Origin: Symbiodinium sp. CCMP2592 | Taxonomy: Eukaryota > Sar > Dinophyceae > Suessiales > Symbiodiniaceae | DNA: 64,000 nucleotides | NCBI GenBank assembly: GCA_905221615.1 | Contig: CAJNDT010003157.1 | Coordinates: forward strand, 696,374-760,373 | Direction: 5' to 3' | In this document: piece after piece, positions 31,111 through 43,559 of the stretch | Position numbering within the stretch: the first letter of the stretch is position 1 | Layout: each line of letters opens with the position of its first letter | Position numbers and translations under genes: made by a program | Notes under the pieces: model-generated | Databases searched by the model: none | Told to the model about the DNA's origin: nothing | Seen by the model: the letters and a program-made list of their open reading frames with translations, nothing else

Positions 31111-31169
31111 CACCTGGGGTTTATCAGTTTCTTCCCCGTCGAGCTTGCAACTCCAGCTGCTGTCTCAGT

Positions 31170-31295
31170 TTTGGGGCCTGAGCCCCTGCAACTTCACCGG
31201 CTGTGACAGTTAAGGAAACTGAGCCTCTGCAACTTCTGCAGCTGTCACAGATAAGGAGCCTGAGCCGTGCATCTTCTGCAACTATCGCAGTTAAG
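31170..31295. repeat. Minisatellite, three units of about 45 bp
   Basis: Units carry cctgagcc-cctgcaacttc-gctgtgacagttaagg with small changes, starting near 31175, 31217 and 31258. Non-coding. Confidence 0.7.
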
Positions 31296-31360
31296 GCGCC
31301 TAGCAGCTACCGCTGCCCAGCCCGGATGGAACAAGTGTAGTTGGGAGGGGGGGGGGGTGG

Positions 31361-31372
31361 CTAGTAGTAGTC

Positions 31373-31410
<38 letters not shown>

Positions 31411-31412
31411 CG
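31361..31412. repeat. (AGT)n tract
   Basis: A run of tagtagtcgtagtagt, with a ggggg run just before it. It has the same strand bias as the arrays at 27-30 kb. Confidence 0.9.
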
Positions 31413-32555
31413 CAGTCCTCCTCTTAGTGGCAGTATCAGCAGTACTGGCAGTAGTTGTTGCTGCTGTCTTGGCTGCACCGGCGATCGGAGAATATAGTTC
31501 GAAATTTCAAGGTGATAGTCTTCGTCGCCGGTCGTGTGGCCAGGGTCGTCGCCTTCGTCAGGGCCGTCGTTGTCGTCGCCGTCTAAAACACTGGTGAAGA
31601 CCCAAAGCTCAGCTTCCAGCAGCCACCAACATCAAATCCCAGTGTCCTGGCACAATTGACACCAAGCAGCTGTGGGAGAAAATGGAACATCTACACCGAG
31701 TGATGCTGAATCAGCCGTTGGCGGTTGCCGGATGCAGCGACTCAATAACGTCACAGTCAGTCCTCCGATGTGGCCATTGTACTGCTAGAACAGCAAATCT
31801 GGCTGGTTGATTGCGGTTGTCACATTCTCCACCCTGGTCTGGACAGAAACCTCGAGGCAACTCCTTCAATCGCAGAAGCCGCTGTCTTCAAAGGCAAAAG
31901 CAGTGTCAAAGCCGCTTCATTGCCATTGTTTGTGGAACGGTGGATGGCACTTGCAAATTGAATTATGGCAGTACTCCTTCAGTTGCGCTGCTGCAGATGG
32001 CAACCGCAACCGCTCGTGGGCATATAAAGCTGAGAATGAAAATCCAGAAAGAAAGTGTTGACCGCTAGGCAGATCCAGACGCACCAAACAAAGCATCAAT
32101 CCTTATTCAAGAGCTAGTGACAGCTAGTGGCAACATCGCTGCAACACCCAAAACGTGTGGGGGCATCTGAAGCCACCGACAAGTTTGGCGCGGGACTCTG
32201 TCTGCAAGTTCCGCATATAGCTTCTTAGGCGCTGTGTGCAGCTTCGGTCTGGTAAAGGTTCTTCCAGACGAGAGTCTTTGCAACGCGACGAAAACAGGTG
32301 CCGCTGAGGATACCTGCGACGCCCAACATGCCTGCCTTCTTGGAAGCTGCAAGCAAGTGTCGAGCTGCGCCTTGCAACCCTTCAGTTGCAGCAGCAGCGG
32401 CAGCAGCAACCCGAGAAGGAGAGAATCAGAATGGAGGCTATCTCAGGGTTGTCGACAACGCATTGTGGATCAGCTCTGGCATCGGATGTCGTGCATCTGT
32501 GATGTGCAGCTACGGGGACAGCATTTCGCAGAAAAATGAAGTCTTGCGGGTGCTG
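31413..32555. other. Unassigned DNA
   Basis: No gene, repeat or RNA that I can support. A short CAG-rich patch lies at 32385-32410. Confidence 0.5.
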
Positions 32556-33800
32556 TGCTGACACGCCAGATCCTCCGCCGGCACCTCAGGGCATGCTTTG
32601 CATAAGCTGAGCTGTGGGGCCGCACGCAGGCGCTCGAGGCTGCGTCTAGGCGCGCCAACGAACGAAGTCACATGACGGCAGTAGCAGGGACAGCGGCGGC
32701 ACCTGTGCCAAAGTGGTCAAGGCTTCTGTGCAATGCACGGGCTCTTGACACCTGAGATGAGATGAACAACTCTATCCCGCAGTTTGCCCACAAACTTCAA
32801 GGCTTGCAGGTTACACGGACAGTGAGTGCACACGGCGAGCGATGCAAGCGCACTTTTGTTCGGACATGCCCGGAGAGGCTGTGGTATCGCATGCTTCTGC
32901 CAGCTAGGCCGAGCAGGCAAACTGAAGGAGGCTGATGGACAAGAAGCCGAAACAACGAGCTCAAACAGCCGGCTCGACTGCTGCACCAGCACATGCGCCA
33001 GCCCGTGCTTCTTGACAGAAGAAGAGGACTAACTACTACTATGGAAACTGCAAGGGAGCAGCGTCTCTCCGGACTGTGATCCAGCCTGGCGGCAACCATG
33101 TCCCTTGCCGGGGGGATGGCCACACGAGGATCCGTGCGGTTCGACACTGCAGGTGGCATTGCCGGACATCTCACCTGCCTTGCGGCCTGGCAAATTAGCA
33201 AAATTACCGCCAGAATGAAGAGCCACTGCCTCGCAAGTGGAGGGTCTGCAGATTCTGGAAGTTTCCAGATTGTCAAGACCTTCGGCAGCATGTCAATGTG
33301 CGGATCCTCCTCTGCGGAGAGACTGTATGCAACACGGCTGGATGGAGGAGGCTTGAAGCCAGCAGGCAAGAGGCCTTCAGACTCACAGTGCCAACTAACA
33401 AGGACGCGTCACACTCAACCATTGCCTGTCACCCCGCCGTGCTCGCACCAGGACGCGAAGTGCGGCAGACCCTAACACTTGTGACTTGCATACTCAGCAT
33501 TCCTGGCTCGCTTTAGGGCCTTGCTAGTAACCAGTGCTAAGAACTCTGGGATGCAAAGTGGATGTTGCATGCGTTAGGCTGAGGTGCTTGCAGTGCTCTA
33601 CGGCCACACATGGCCACTCCTATGCAACCGTGGCTTTGGTGCACCTGCCACTGCAGCATCATGGATCATCCTGTGACTGGAAGCAGGCACGCAGCTTGAA
33701 GAAGGCTCTTGAAGGCTATCTCAAGCTACCGCAACCGAACTGGACCGAACGCAGGCTGAGCTCCAACGGCAACATTCCGACCAAACCTGAAGTTTGGAAC
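32556..33800. repeat. Dispersed repeat family, copy 2
   Basis: 32560-33065 is a diverged, shortened version of one unit of the 769-3731 array. At 33070 it joins directly to the downstream module seen at 3890-4560. It lacks the part of the array unit between the ctctctc site and the next unit, so the two modules have been fused differently here than in copies 1 and 3. Confidence 0.85.
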
Positions 33801-34194
33801 TGAACAGCCACAGTAGTCAGCTGAACACGTGTGACTCATTCGCATGATTCTCGAACAAGCCACACATCGCATGAGGGGACAGCGTATCAACGGTAGTGTA
33901 CAAAAGGCACAAACTAGGTCCGAACAACGACGACACTTTTTTGTGCGAGTATCAGCCGGCAAAAAGGTGCCGATGCACCATCAACTGAAGCAAGCGAACA
34001 CCGGCGGAGGTCGGGGGCCGGGGAGTAGCTGAGTAGCTGTGTGCAAAGCTGGGGACATCCAAGTACAAGTAAGAATCATATGCCGTCGCAGTCCTGCGCC
34101 AACTTAAGTCCCACCCGTTCCCACCCACCCGAGAAAGATCTGCAGCTACAGGGCCGGCATTTAGCACAAACTCGACCGATGTCTTCCAGGTATA

Positions 34195-36510
34195 CGAAGT
34201 GTGCTGTGCTGTGCTGACACGCCAGATCCTCCGCCGGCACCTCCGGCGTGGACGAGGGCATGCTTTGCATAAGCTGAGCTGTGGGGCCGCATGCAGGCGC
34301 TCGAGGCTGCGTCTGGGCGCGCCAACGAACGAAGTCACATGATGGCAGTAGCAGGGACAGCGGCGGCACCTGTGCTCAAGTGGTCAAGAGACTGGCTTCT
34401 GTGCAATGCACGGGCTCTTGACACCTGAGATGAGATGAACAACTCTATCCCGCAGTTTGCCCACAAACTTCAAGGCTTGCAGGTTGCACGGACAGTGAGT
34501 GCACACGGCGAGCGATGCAAGCGCACTTTTGTTCGGAAATGCCCGGAGAGGCTGTGGTATCGCATGCTTCTGCCAGCTAGGCCGAGCAGGCAAACTGAAG
34601 GAGGCTGATGGACACGAAGCCGAAACAACGAGCTCAAACAGCCGGCTCGACTGCTGCACCAGCACATGTGCCAGCCCGTGCTTATTGACAGAAGAAGAGG
34701 ACTAACTACTACTATGGAAACTGCAAGGGAGCAGCGTCTCTCCAGACCAGTTGTAGCAAACAAGATTCTGCCTTGCGCAAGCAACACAAATGCGGGACGT
34801 CTCGACCGTCGGAAGGACGCACATGCTGGCTTCCGAGTCAACACAACAAACGTGAAACCTTCTGCAAGCACGGGGGGCTCCTGAAGCAGCCAAGAACCCG
34901 ACATGCCGTTTCTACCTACGTCGGCTTCGGCGCGCCTGGCGTGCAAAACGGACTGCGAATCGGACCACACTAAGCATACTAGGACTGTGATCCAGCCTGG
35001 CGGCAACCATGTCCCTTGCCGGGGGGATGGCCACACGAGGATCCGTGGGGTTCGACCCTGCAGGTGGCATTTCCGGACATCTCACCTGCCTTGCGGCCTG
35101 GCAGATTAGCAAATTACAGCCAGAATGAAGAGCCACTGCCTCGCAAGTGGAGGGTCTGCAGATTCTGGAAGTTTCCAGATTGTCAAGACCTTCGGCAGCA
35201 TGTCAATGTGCGGATCCTCCTCTGCGGAGAGACTGTAGGCAACACGGCTGGATGGAGGAGGCTTGAAGCCAGCAGGCAAGAGGCCTTCAGACTCACAGTG
35301 CCAACTAACAAGGACGCGTCACACTCAACCATTGCCTGTCACCCCGCCGTGCTCGCACCAGGACGCGAAGTGCGCAGACCCTAACACTTGTGACTTGCAT
35401 GTTCAGAATTCCATGCACGGCAGAAACCAGTGCTCAGAACTCTGGGATACCGTCTGGGCGGTGCATGCATCAGGCAGAGGTGCTGGCAGTGCTCTGAGGC
35501 CGCACATGGCCACTCCTATGCAACCGTGGCTTTTGTGCATCTGCCACTGCAGCATGATGGGTGCATACTGTGACTGGAAGAAGGCGCACAGCTTCAAGAA
35601 GGCTATTGAAAGCTATCTCAAGCTGCCGCAGCCCAAAGGGGCTCAGCTCCACACAGGCCTGGTCAGACGAAGGCAGAGCGTCGAGGACGCTATCGCATGC
35701 TGCCGAAACGGATGAGATGGCAAAGACCCTGTCAGAAGCAATCTGCTGCCCCCAAGTTGGGCTCCTACCGATCCATGGCTGTGGCAGCTTTGGGCACTGC
35801 GGATCACCGACAGGTTCGAAATGCCGCCCTGGCATAAACCGAGAAAGCTTCGCATCTCTGGTGGGTGCGGAGAACTCGACACCTGCACCTAGGCAGACAT
35901 GACCTCCATGCACACTTTGTGATAGCAATCTCCACGCAGGCATGTGGGTGCCACCCTCAAGACACAGGCGATGCGTGACGATGAGGCCCGTGCCCGTCAG
36001 GACGGAGGTCAGGACCTTGCAGCATGCCCAAAGGCGATCCATTTTCTCGGACCACCATCGCATGACGTGCGGAAAAAAACAATCACATCTGTTTCGCCCA
36101 TAAAAACGCAGTTTCGGAAGGGCAGCAGCCTTGCCTCCTAAAAACTCTCGACTCTCGACGGTGAGAACCACTACTGCAAGCTTTGGGGAAGAGCCACATG
36201 ATTTGGGCACGTACCTCTATCTGCTCCTCTCCATCTCGTCCACCTGCCTCCAAAACCCAGCTACGTTCTTTTATGGCTGTCACACACACAGACACACATA
36301 CACACTTGTTTGCATCTTTCTTCTTGGTCTGCTTCGTTTTACTTGTTGGTCCGGAGCTCTGCCTCAAACGATCCGGCCTGATGCTTTGGCGGTGCCGACG
36401 AGCAGGTCTGCCAGGGCGCCACCACCAAGGCTCAGTCGAAGGCTTCGCAGCATCAGCCAGTCTGCAGATGTTGATTCTTGACGCTACGCCCATGGCGTCA
36501 GCCACACGAC
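34195..36510. repeat. Dispersed repeat family, copy 3
   Basis: 34195-34880 is another diverged array-type unit, and 34985-36510 is the downstream module, closely similar to 3880-5610. The segment 33800-34195 between copies 2 and 3 is unassigned. Together, copies 2 and 3 look like a local duplication of the family. Confidence 0.85.
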
Positions 36511-36825
36511 TCAGAAAGTCAACAAGAAGCTCACATAAATCCAATGAACTCATCAGATTGGCCAGTAGCCGTTGAATCCTCAGAGTTCGCAACCCGAGTA
36601 TGGATCCACTTTGCAACCCATGTGCGCACATACCCTTGCCTCATTGCCAACAAGATGGCGTTTTGTGGTTCAGCCTTGTTTGAGCCCACGCTAAGCTCGT
36701 CAACATTCAGCCGCAGCTCATGTCAGCCCGCCCCTTGCATGACACTGAACAATGGAAGGCACACATACCAGACAAGCTTGAGTTGTGCAGTCAATGCGCC
36801 GCGACAGTAGCTCCGAGGAAGGAAG
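36510..36825. other. Unassigned DNA, weakly similar to 5650-5880
   Basis: Faint matches (tttgagcccatgct versus tttgagcccacgct) suggest that the repeat family originally extended this far. Confidence 0.4.
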
Positions 36826-36826
36826 C

Positions 36827-36910
36827 CAGAGAGAGAAAGAGAGAGAAAGACAGACACAGAGAGAGAGAGAGAGACAGAGAGAGAGAGAGAGACAGAGAGA
36901 GAGAGAGAGG
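36827..36910. repeat. (GA)n microsatellite
   Basis: agagag runs broken by a few caga and cacaga steps, just downstream of the caspase-like gene A. Confidence 0.9.
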
Positions 36911-37111
36911 GGAGGTCCTTTCTACACGTGATATTCTCTTGGATCCGGGTCTGATACTTAGGCATGGAGGTGGAATGTACTTGTGCGCAGCTAAGTGCAT
37001 CTGCAAGACAGCAAATTGAGGCTCGAGCATCCTGCAAAGCACTTTTGGCACAGCATGCCAGCGTCACTTGCGATGCCTGGTGCTCTGCCTGTCAGCCTGT
37101 TGCAGCTGCGG

Positions 37112-38976
37112 TCAGCCGCCGGCTTTGGCTTGCCACTCACGCCGCTCTGTTAGCGTTAAGGACGTAAAGCTCTCAAGCCAGAACGGCATCTTGCGTTTAC
37201 TCCAGACATCTGGCCGTGAGTGCCAATCTTGCAGAAGTTTGCTTTTCTCCTGAGTGTGTTTCTTTGCATACTCAGGATTACCTTTCCATGTGGCATAGAC
37301 TTCAACTAAGCCAATGCGCACGGTGACGCCAGCTTGCCATCCGTCTTCGGGTTGGTGACAAGATAGCAAGTCTTCAACGTCGCGAAGCAATGTGTTGAAG
37401 CTCTTCTCGATTTCGTGAAATTCTGATGCTTCACAACAAGCAGCTCGGTGTTGCAACGACTTAGTTCCATATTCACAGAGCTTGTATTGAAACTGCACAT
37501 CACGCATACCTACTTCAAGCTGGTCATAGATCCCGGCAAGCTCCCGATGCATTCGCGCACGGGCAGTCTGGAGGTCTTCCCCCGCTAGCTTTTCCAGATC
37601 GATCAGTTCATCCGAGTTCAGCATGGTCTCAATGTACAACGCTAGTGCATCCAGCACTTCCAGTCTTGCGACTGCTCCTACATGATGTGACGTCAGGTTC
37701 AACATCTCTTGAAGCTGCTTCAAGCATTCACGATACCCGAGCTTCCTGTCTTCGGTGTCACACAGGTAACACAAAGAAAGCTGGCACTTCCAACAGCACC
37801 TCAACAATTCCAGTATGTGGAAATGATCAGGCTCTTCCAGCAGCTCCAGCTCTTGGAACATATTCTGGCGAAGGTGTGCCTTCCTCCTTTCGTACGATCG
37901 TGACAGCTTGTAGTCGTTGAGCTTGTCAAACCTGAGCAAACACGCTGCTGCGAAGGCACTGTAGCACACTGGCACACTGCATTGCCAGCTGACGAAAAAA
38001 CGTAAGGCTGGAACTGGGGTGCAAGCACAGCCGCAGGTAGCTCTTGCGCAAGACACCCACTTAGAAGGGGATCCAGATCAGAAATGTTGAGCATCGCGGT
38101 CAGTTCCTCAAGAGCAGGAACAAAAGCTTTTCCTTTCGCTTGCGAACCAATTTTTGCAAGCTTCCTGTTCTGTCGGTCGATAATATCTTGCTTGGAACCT
38201 CTGTGCTCCCATATGTCTATTTGAATCTGCTGAAAATAAAGCTTGCAATCTTTCAGCGCAAACAGGTCGTCAACTTCCCCCGTCAGCGGCACCAGGAGGT
38301 CACAGAGATTGCTTTGGTGGTTGGAGCAGGTCACCTCCTCACCCAAGAACTGGATCTCCCTTCCATTCAAGCACACTGTTTGGCAACACTGGCCTCTGAT
38401 GTAGCAGGGCTGACATTCTTCCAGGTAAGGTTGACGCGCTAAAGAGCCGTCCAGGCCTTCCTCACTACAGTATTCCTCCGGCAAATGTAGAAACACCCAC
38501 AGAAAAGTAAAGCTGTGCAAATCATCAGCGGTAGTCCGGAACTTCCCGGCGGCCGCTTGAATGCACACGTTTCCTAGACAACGATGATTCTCGGCCAGCT
38601 CATGCACCCAGTATCCACTATGGCAACTGTCAAGGATGATCAAGAGACACTTCTTTGCATCTCTCGAATTTGTGGTCAAATGCCACAACCTGAGAACATC
38701 ACTCAAACAGAAAGAATTGCCGGCGGAGTCGAGCCACGCACCATGATGGGAATGTCCATGAAAGATCAAATGCAACATGAACAACTCGTGCTCCTCTCGG
38801 AAAAAAGTGTGAACGGCCTCCACCAGATCCTTCTTCTCCTCAAGCTTGAGAATTGTTCGGCGACCGAAGCTGTACGCTTCCAGAAAATCAACAAGCTGAT
38901 GACTGTCGTCATGTGCATACACCATGTCTCGAGAATGCAGGAGCAATGCGCCAGCTGAGGCAGTCATGAACGCCAT
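37112..38976 (-). CDS. Caspase-like (metacaspase/C14-type) protein A, two exons
   Basis: Exon 1 is 38976-38057 and exon 2 is 37988-37112, joined across a 68-base GT-AG intron. Splicing restores the frame exactly, giving about 598 residues. The N-terminal domain has the clan CD cysteine peptidase dyad: His in FHGH (73-75) and Cys in the signature DSCHSG (116-121), as in metacaspases. A long cysteine- and leucine-rich helical region with no named domain follows. The protein would be a cytosolic cysteine peptidase or a relative with a helical regulatory tail. Residues after the DSCHSG block show no clear p10 domain. The tail is similar to that of gene B, which supports both models. The start is the first ATG. 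The true C terminus could lie further on if there is another intron. Confidence 0.7.
37989..38056 (-). other. Probable intron of gene A
   Basis: It begins GTGTCTTGCG and ends with a pyrimidine-rich TTTTTTCGTCAG. Removing 68 bases joins the codon GG|C and links LLSG to WQCSVPVC, carrying the reading frame of exon 1 into that of exon 2. Without splicing, exon 1 reads on into unrelated sequence. Confidence 0.75.
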
Positions 38977-39463
38977 CTACAAGCTCCAATGTTCAGGCTG
39001 TGCGCAGCCTGTGTGGCCTGCGCAGCCTGAAGAATAGTCGAACCAGTTCACAGCACACTACACCACTGAAACGAGCTATCAGCTACTAATGCAGAACTCC
39101 ATCAAACAGAGATTGCAAGCTCCACCGAAACAACATTCCTTCATGACTGTATAACTGCGTTGCCCATACCTGGCATGAGCCCGAGCTACAGACGTTACCA
39201 CACAAGTCCAGCCTACGAAACAGCTGTTGCTGACACCAGTGGCAGGGCATCTCTGCCAAACTAGAATCTACCAGCTAATCATGCTAGACAAGAACTGAAA
39301 AATTAACGGAAGCAAGACAGATATGTTCGTGTGGAGTCCAGCTAACTCCCGGCTCTCCAACCTTTCTCGGCAATCACGAAGAGCGACCGGCCCACTACTA
39401 GAGGGGGCTCTTGTCAATGATGCATGCAGTCCTGCGACATCGTGCTGTACAACAAACCTTGCT
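38977..39463. other. Intergenic DNA between caspase-like genes A and B
   Basis: Upstream of gene A and downstream of gene B. No TATA or other control element that I can support. Confidence 0.5.
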
Positions 39464-42400
39464 TCAAAGGTGCAGTACTACCACGGGTGGGTTCGGCTGC
39501 CCTGCAAACTCCGGCACGTCCAGAAGATCTGCAGCAGATTTCATGTCCTTTTCTATGACATCCATTGCAGGCTGAAGGGCAGTTACATCAGCAGGCTGCA
39601 GGGCTCGCTGCAAGTGGCGCTTGCAGGCTTGATGCAACAGACGGATGTGCAGCTGAAACCATGAACAGCCTGCCTGCCGTTCAAGATCGTTCACTTCCCA
39701 GGCAAAATCACGTAAGGCTTTTGAGGCTTGTTTCACCTTCTCCAGTCGTTTGGACGAATCTGCCAGCACCTGTCTCAACTCCTCGGCTGCCGCTCCCAAA
39801 CGTGCACAATCCTCGCATCCCTGATTCGGTGCATGCGATAAACAAGACTTGCATGGCAGACTTGCCGGAGCCATAGCAAAAAAATAGATCCGAGCAAACA
39901 GCTTCGTGAACGTAACACGTTGCTTCTCTGCTGGGTCGAAAGTGCTAGGAAGTTCTCTTTGCAGCTTCTCCTCCACTTCCATCAACTCCTGCATGGTTTG
40001 GGCACAATACGACTGATACCGAAGCAAGACGAATTGCTGGAACCACCATTCTGAATCCTCGTCGCAGCTACTTTTCAAGCTCCGCATACGCAGATTCGTC
40101 AGAAATTGAGCCAGGAGTCCAACGAGGTCCCGGTGCACTCGATGCAGCGCTTCATCTCTGCATTCTCCATTCTGCTTCGGTATGCAGTCGATCATATCAC
40201 AGTCCAACACCATTTGCCAGAAAAGGCATTCGGACTCAGCCTTCCCGTCTTGGAAGACAGGGTCAAAGTTGCTCAGATAGTGCATGAATACTATATGCTG
40301 GAGTAGCTGGTGGCAGCAGTTGTACCAGTATGCCTTTACATCATGTCGGTACCCACTTGTCGCCACCTGTTGGCTGGCTCTCCATGTACTCGTTTGCAGG
40401 CGACATGTGAGGGCCTCAACAAAGACAGCCTGGTAGCAGTGGCCATTGGGATCAACTTTCTTTCGCTTCGCGTTGTGTTTGGCCAGCTTCGACGGGAATT
40501 TCTCCAGCATCTTCAACCTGACAGTGAGTATTAGAGAATGTTGACGAAGCAGTTATACTGATTGCATAGTACAGGCACACCGACTCAAGGATTGATTCCA
40601 CATCTGCACCCTTCAGGCACTGAGTGTCAATCTGTGCTCCGCTTCGGGGGAGGGGGAATCGATTAGTACTCGATCTAGCAAGGAGGGAGGGCTCGAGTCG
40701 CCCATTGAGGAATCTCGGTAGCCCCAGTACCGCATGCCATGGCCGCGTAGCGGAAGGCGGTACGTCATGAGCCTGGAGAGCAGCCAACTACCCAGCAACC
40801 TGCGGAGTTTGACGTTTGGCTATGCGTTCTACCGGAGCATAGAGAGCAGCCAACTACCCAGCAACGTGCGGGGTTTGACGTCTGGCTATGCGTTTAACCG
40901 GAGCCTGGAGAGCAGCCAACTGCCCAGCAACCTGCGGAGTTTGACGTTTGGCTATGCGTTCTATCGGAGCATGGAGAGGAGCCAACTACCCAGCAACCTG
41001 CGGAGTTTGACGTTTGGCTATGCGTTCTATCGGAGCATGGAGAGGAGCCAACTACCCAGCAACCTGCGGTGTTTGACGTCTGGCTTTGCGTTTAACCGGT
41101 GCCTGGAGAGCAACCAACTACCCAGCAACCTGGGAAGTTTGACGTCTGGCTATGCGTTCAACCAGAGCCTGGAGAGCAGCCAACTACGCAGCAGCCTGCG
41201 GAGTTTGACGTTTGGCTATGCGTTCAACCGGAGCGGCCTGCGGAGTTTGACGTCCGGCTACGCGTTCTACCGGAGCCTGGAGAGCAGCCAGCTACGCAGC
41301 AGCCTTCTGAGTTTGACGTTTGGCTACGCGTTCAACCGGAGCCTGGAGAGCAGCCAACTACGCAGCAACCTTCGGAGTTTGACGTTTGGCTATGTGTTCT
41401 ACCGGAGCCTGGAGAGCAGCCAGCTACGCAGCAGCCTTCAGAGTTTGACGTTTGGCTATGCGTTCAACCCGCGCATCCACTTCATGTTGATGTCTTATGC
41501 CTCGGTCTTCACGGCTGCGAAGGCTTACCTTGAGCACCAGTGGGGAATACTGCTGAGCCGATTGCCGGATTGCCCCCTGAGTAGCTTGAACTTGCTGGAA
41601 CGTAAGAGTGCTCGACATATGTATGTGTATATACGAAGCAAGTTGGCAATTCTCACCTGCCAACTAGTTGGCCGTGTGACCCTCCTCAGATGTGACATTA
41701 CACCTTTCGGCTCTGCTTTTTCGATGTGCACACGCTGTCACTGCACATTTGGGAATGCTTGAGTGGGCACAGTTCTTTTGAAGTGTGGGGCATGTTAGCT
41801 TTGTTCTTGCCTCTCCCAGCCCCTGGAGGAATGCTCAAAGCTGGACCGCAGGGAAGTCTGATGATCAGCTCTCCCTGTTGTCGTCTGTAGGTTTGTTGCT
41901 GGCTTCGTGGTCGTTCATGGGCCAGCTGTTGTTGTTGTCACGCTTTTGGAGGGTCCACGCTCCCGAGCCTGGTTGCGTGTGTCAGTGCTTTCAAATGAGA
42001 GGCGCTCGGATTGGCCAGACAGCTTTTAGCCCTGGAAGTGGCTGCTGGGTTCATCTGGCGATCCCTTTTTCGATTTTGCCTCTCATCGCAGATTTCTGCG
42101 CCACGGGCCCTTAAGGACTGTGAGTGCATACTGCTTTCCAATCTAATTAGGTGCTTGTTGAATTTGATGCGAGAGGCGCGTCCTCTGGACCCATGCCTAC
42201 CCAGAAAGAAGCAAGGAGGGATTCAACGTCCGAGCGTGGTTTGGTATCGGAAATGCTCAAAAGCTGCTTTGGCATCACCAAAACGGACGTGGTCGGCGAA
42301 ATACGAGTTCAGCCTCAATCGCTAGGTCTGCAAACAAGCGGGATCCAAATTAAGCAACAGCTGAAGTAAGTCTCGTTTGCTTTCAACTACGACTACCACT

Positions 42401-43543
42401 ATTCCACCCATCAGCAAGTTGTGGCGGACGTTTGCATGAAGGAGCACCATCGTGAAAAAACTCATTGCGACACTGACCTCTTTCAAACACTCTCCAGCCA
42501 TCCAACACGGGGATTGGTCATGCCGGTCAGTGAACCTGCGACAGCATCATTGCAAGCATCCGGCCCTCAACACAAACAGGAAGTGGCAACTGAGGAATGC
42601 ACACAATATCCGTGGAGTTGCGACTAGGGTTCCACGAATCACGTGGCCAGGAGGGTAACATTTCATTGATGAACTGCAAGTTGAACATCTGGTGCAAAGC
42701 CCACACAGTCTGCCTTTCGTCCCCAGCTTCACAGGTCTTCGAACATTCAAGCTGCTTGCGGAGATGGCCTCGCACCAGTTCTCCAGCCTTTTTTTGTATT
42801 TGAAGATGTTGATTGGTGCCTGTGTAGATGTCGTACAAATGCTTGATACACAACTCATGCTCGCATGTCCGTATTACCTCCTTGTGGTCGGCTTTTTCGA
42901 CTTCTTCGACAACACTTCGAAATCCTTCAAAGTCTTGCCAAAGCCCAATCCCTAGCACGGCTTGGCTTGGCTGTCCGTGCAGCTGGGCCTGACGGCATTT
43001 GTAGAAGCATGGCTGCTCGTGCACCATCAACATTGGAGGCATATCTGTGTAATCCTTGAAACATTGAACCTCGCACCATCGGTGAGTAAAGGTCTCACCA
43101 GTCCTGTCATTGCATTCATAACCTGGGCCGCACGAAGCTTGCACCGAAATGCCCGGAGTCTTTGCTGATACTGCCTTGTCCACCCACTGGCCACTGTAGC
43201 AACTGTCGCTCACAATAACCAAGTGGCCGTGATTGCCTGACTGTTTCCACCATTCAGAAACGCTTTCGAAGTCCAGACAGTCGCCATTGTCTAAACACCA
43301 CGCGCCGTCTGGTTTTCCATGGCATATTCCGAACAAATAGTGTGTGCTGTATGGTGCTTGAAAAAACCATTGCAGCGCTGCTGCTGCTATATCCAAAGTT
43401 ACATCACAGCCGACAATCCGAAGATGCAGACCTGCATCAGCACAGAACCTCCGTAAATCTGCAAGGTCTGCCTGCGATGCCCCACTTTGGTGTGGAAAGC
43501 ATGAGAGAACCATGGCACCACACGTGTAGTCCCGAGATGCCAT
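39464..43543 (-). CDS. Caspase-like protein B, paralogue of A, split by a probable 2.2 kb intron
   Basis: The first exon starts at ATG 43543 (MASRDYTCG) and carries ICHG and the signature SDSCYSG, matching His and Cys of the caspase-fold dyad in gene A. A cysteine-rich helical segment follows. The second coding block (about 40455-39464) aligns with the second exon of gene A: HCYQAVFVEALTC against VCYSAFAAACLL, and RVHRDLVGLL against RMHRELAGIY. One join that keeps the frame is donor GT at 42642 and acceptor AG at 40456, giving about 630 residues; other joins are possible, and the acceptor is not pyrimidine-rich. The gap holds an FNIP-repeat ORF on the other strand. Tandem paralogy with A is secure; the intron ends are not. 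Confidence 0.6.
40734..41762 (+). CDS. FNIP/LRR-type repeat protein, 11 repeats of 22 residues
   Basis: About 11 copies of a 22-residue unit with the pattern S-Q-L-P-S-N-L-R-S-L-T-F-G-Y-A-F-N-R-S-L-E-S occupy residues about 13-245, encoded by a 66-bp DNA repeat (40767-41470). One unit is cut short near residue 155. The pattern (LPxxLxxLxFGxxFNxxL) is that of FNIP-type leucine-rich repeats, expanded in amoebae and dinoflagellates and thought to form an LRR-like solenoid for protein binding. The last ~90 residues are not repetitive. The start could be ATG 40734 or 40767. It lies antisense in the probable intron of caspase-like gene B. It may be a complete small gene, an exon, or a fragment left by repeat amplification. 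Confidence 0.55.
   Translation: MPWPRSGRRYVMSLESSQLPSNLRSLTFGYAFYRSIESSQLPSNVRGLTSGYAFNRSLESSQLPSNLRSLTFGYAFYRSMERSQLPSNLRSLTFGYAFYRSMERSQLPSNLRCLTSGFAFNRCLESNQLPSNLGSLTSGYAFNQSLESSQLRSSLRSLTFGYAFNRSGLRSLTSGYAFYRSLESSQLRSSLLSLTFGYAFNRSLESSQLRSNLRSLTFGYVFYRSLESSQLRSSLQSLTFGYAFNPRIHFMLMSYASVFTAAKAYLEHQWGILLSRLPDCPLSSLNLLERKSARHMYVYIRSKLAILTCQLVGRVTLLRCDITPFGSAFSMCTRCHCTFGNA
40767..41470 (+). repeat. 66-bp minisatellite coding FNIP repeats
   Basis: Period 66 bp, with unit-to-unit changes mostly at codons 4-6 and 16-17 (LPSN or LRSS; FYRS or FNRS). Differences cluster so that neighbouring units are most alike, a sign of local unequal exchange. Confidence 0.85.
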
Positions 43544-43559
43544 TCCGAATCCGTACAAA

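Noticed and set aside
36791..37067. Ser/Leu-rich and Glu/Arg-rich frames
   Set aside because: Translations of the (GA)n microsatellite.
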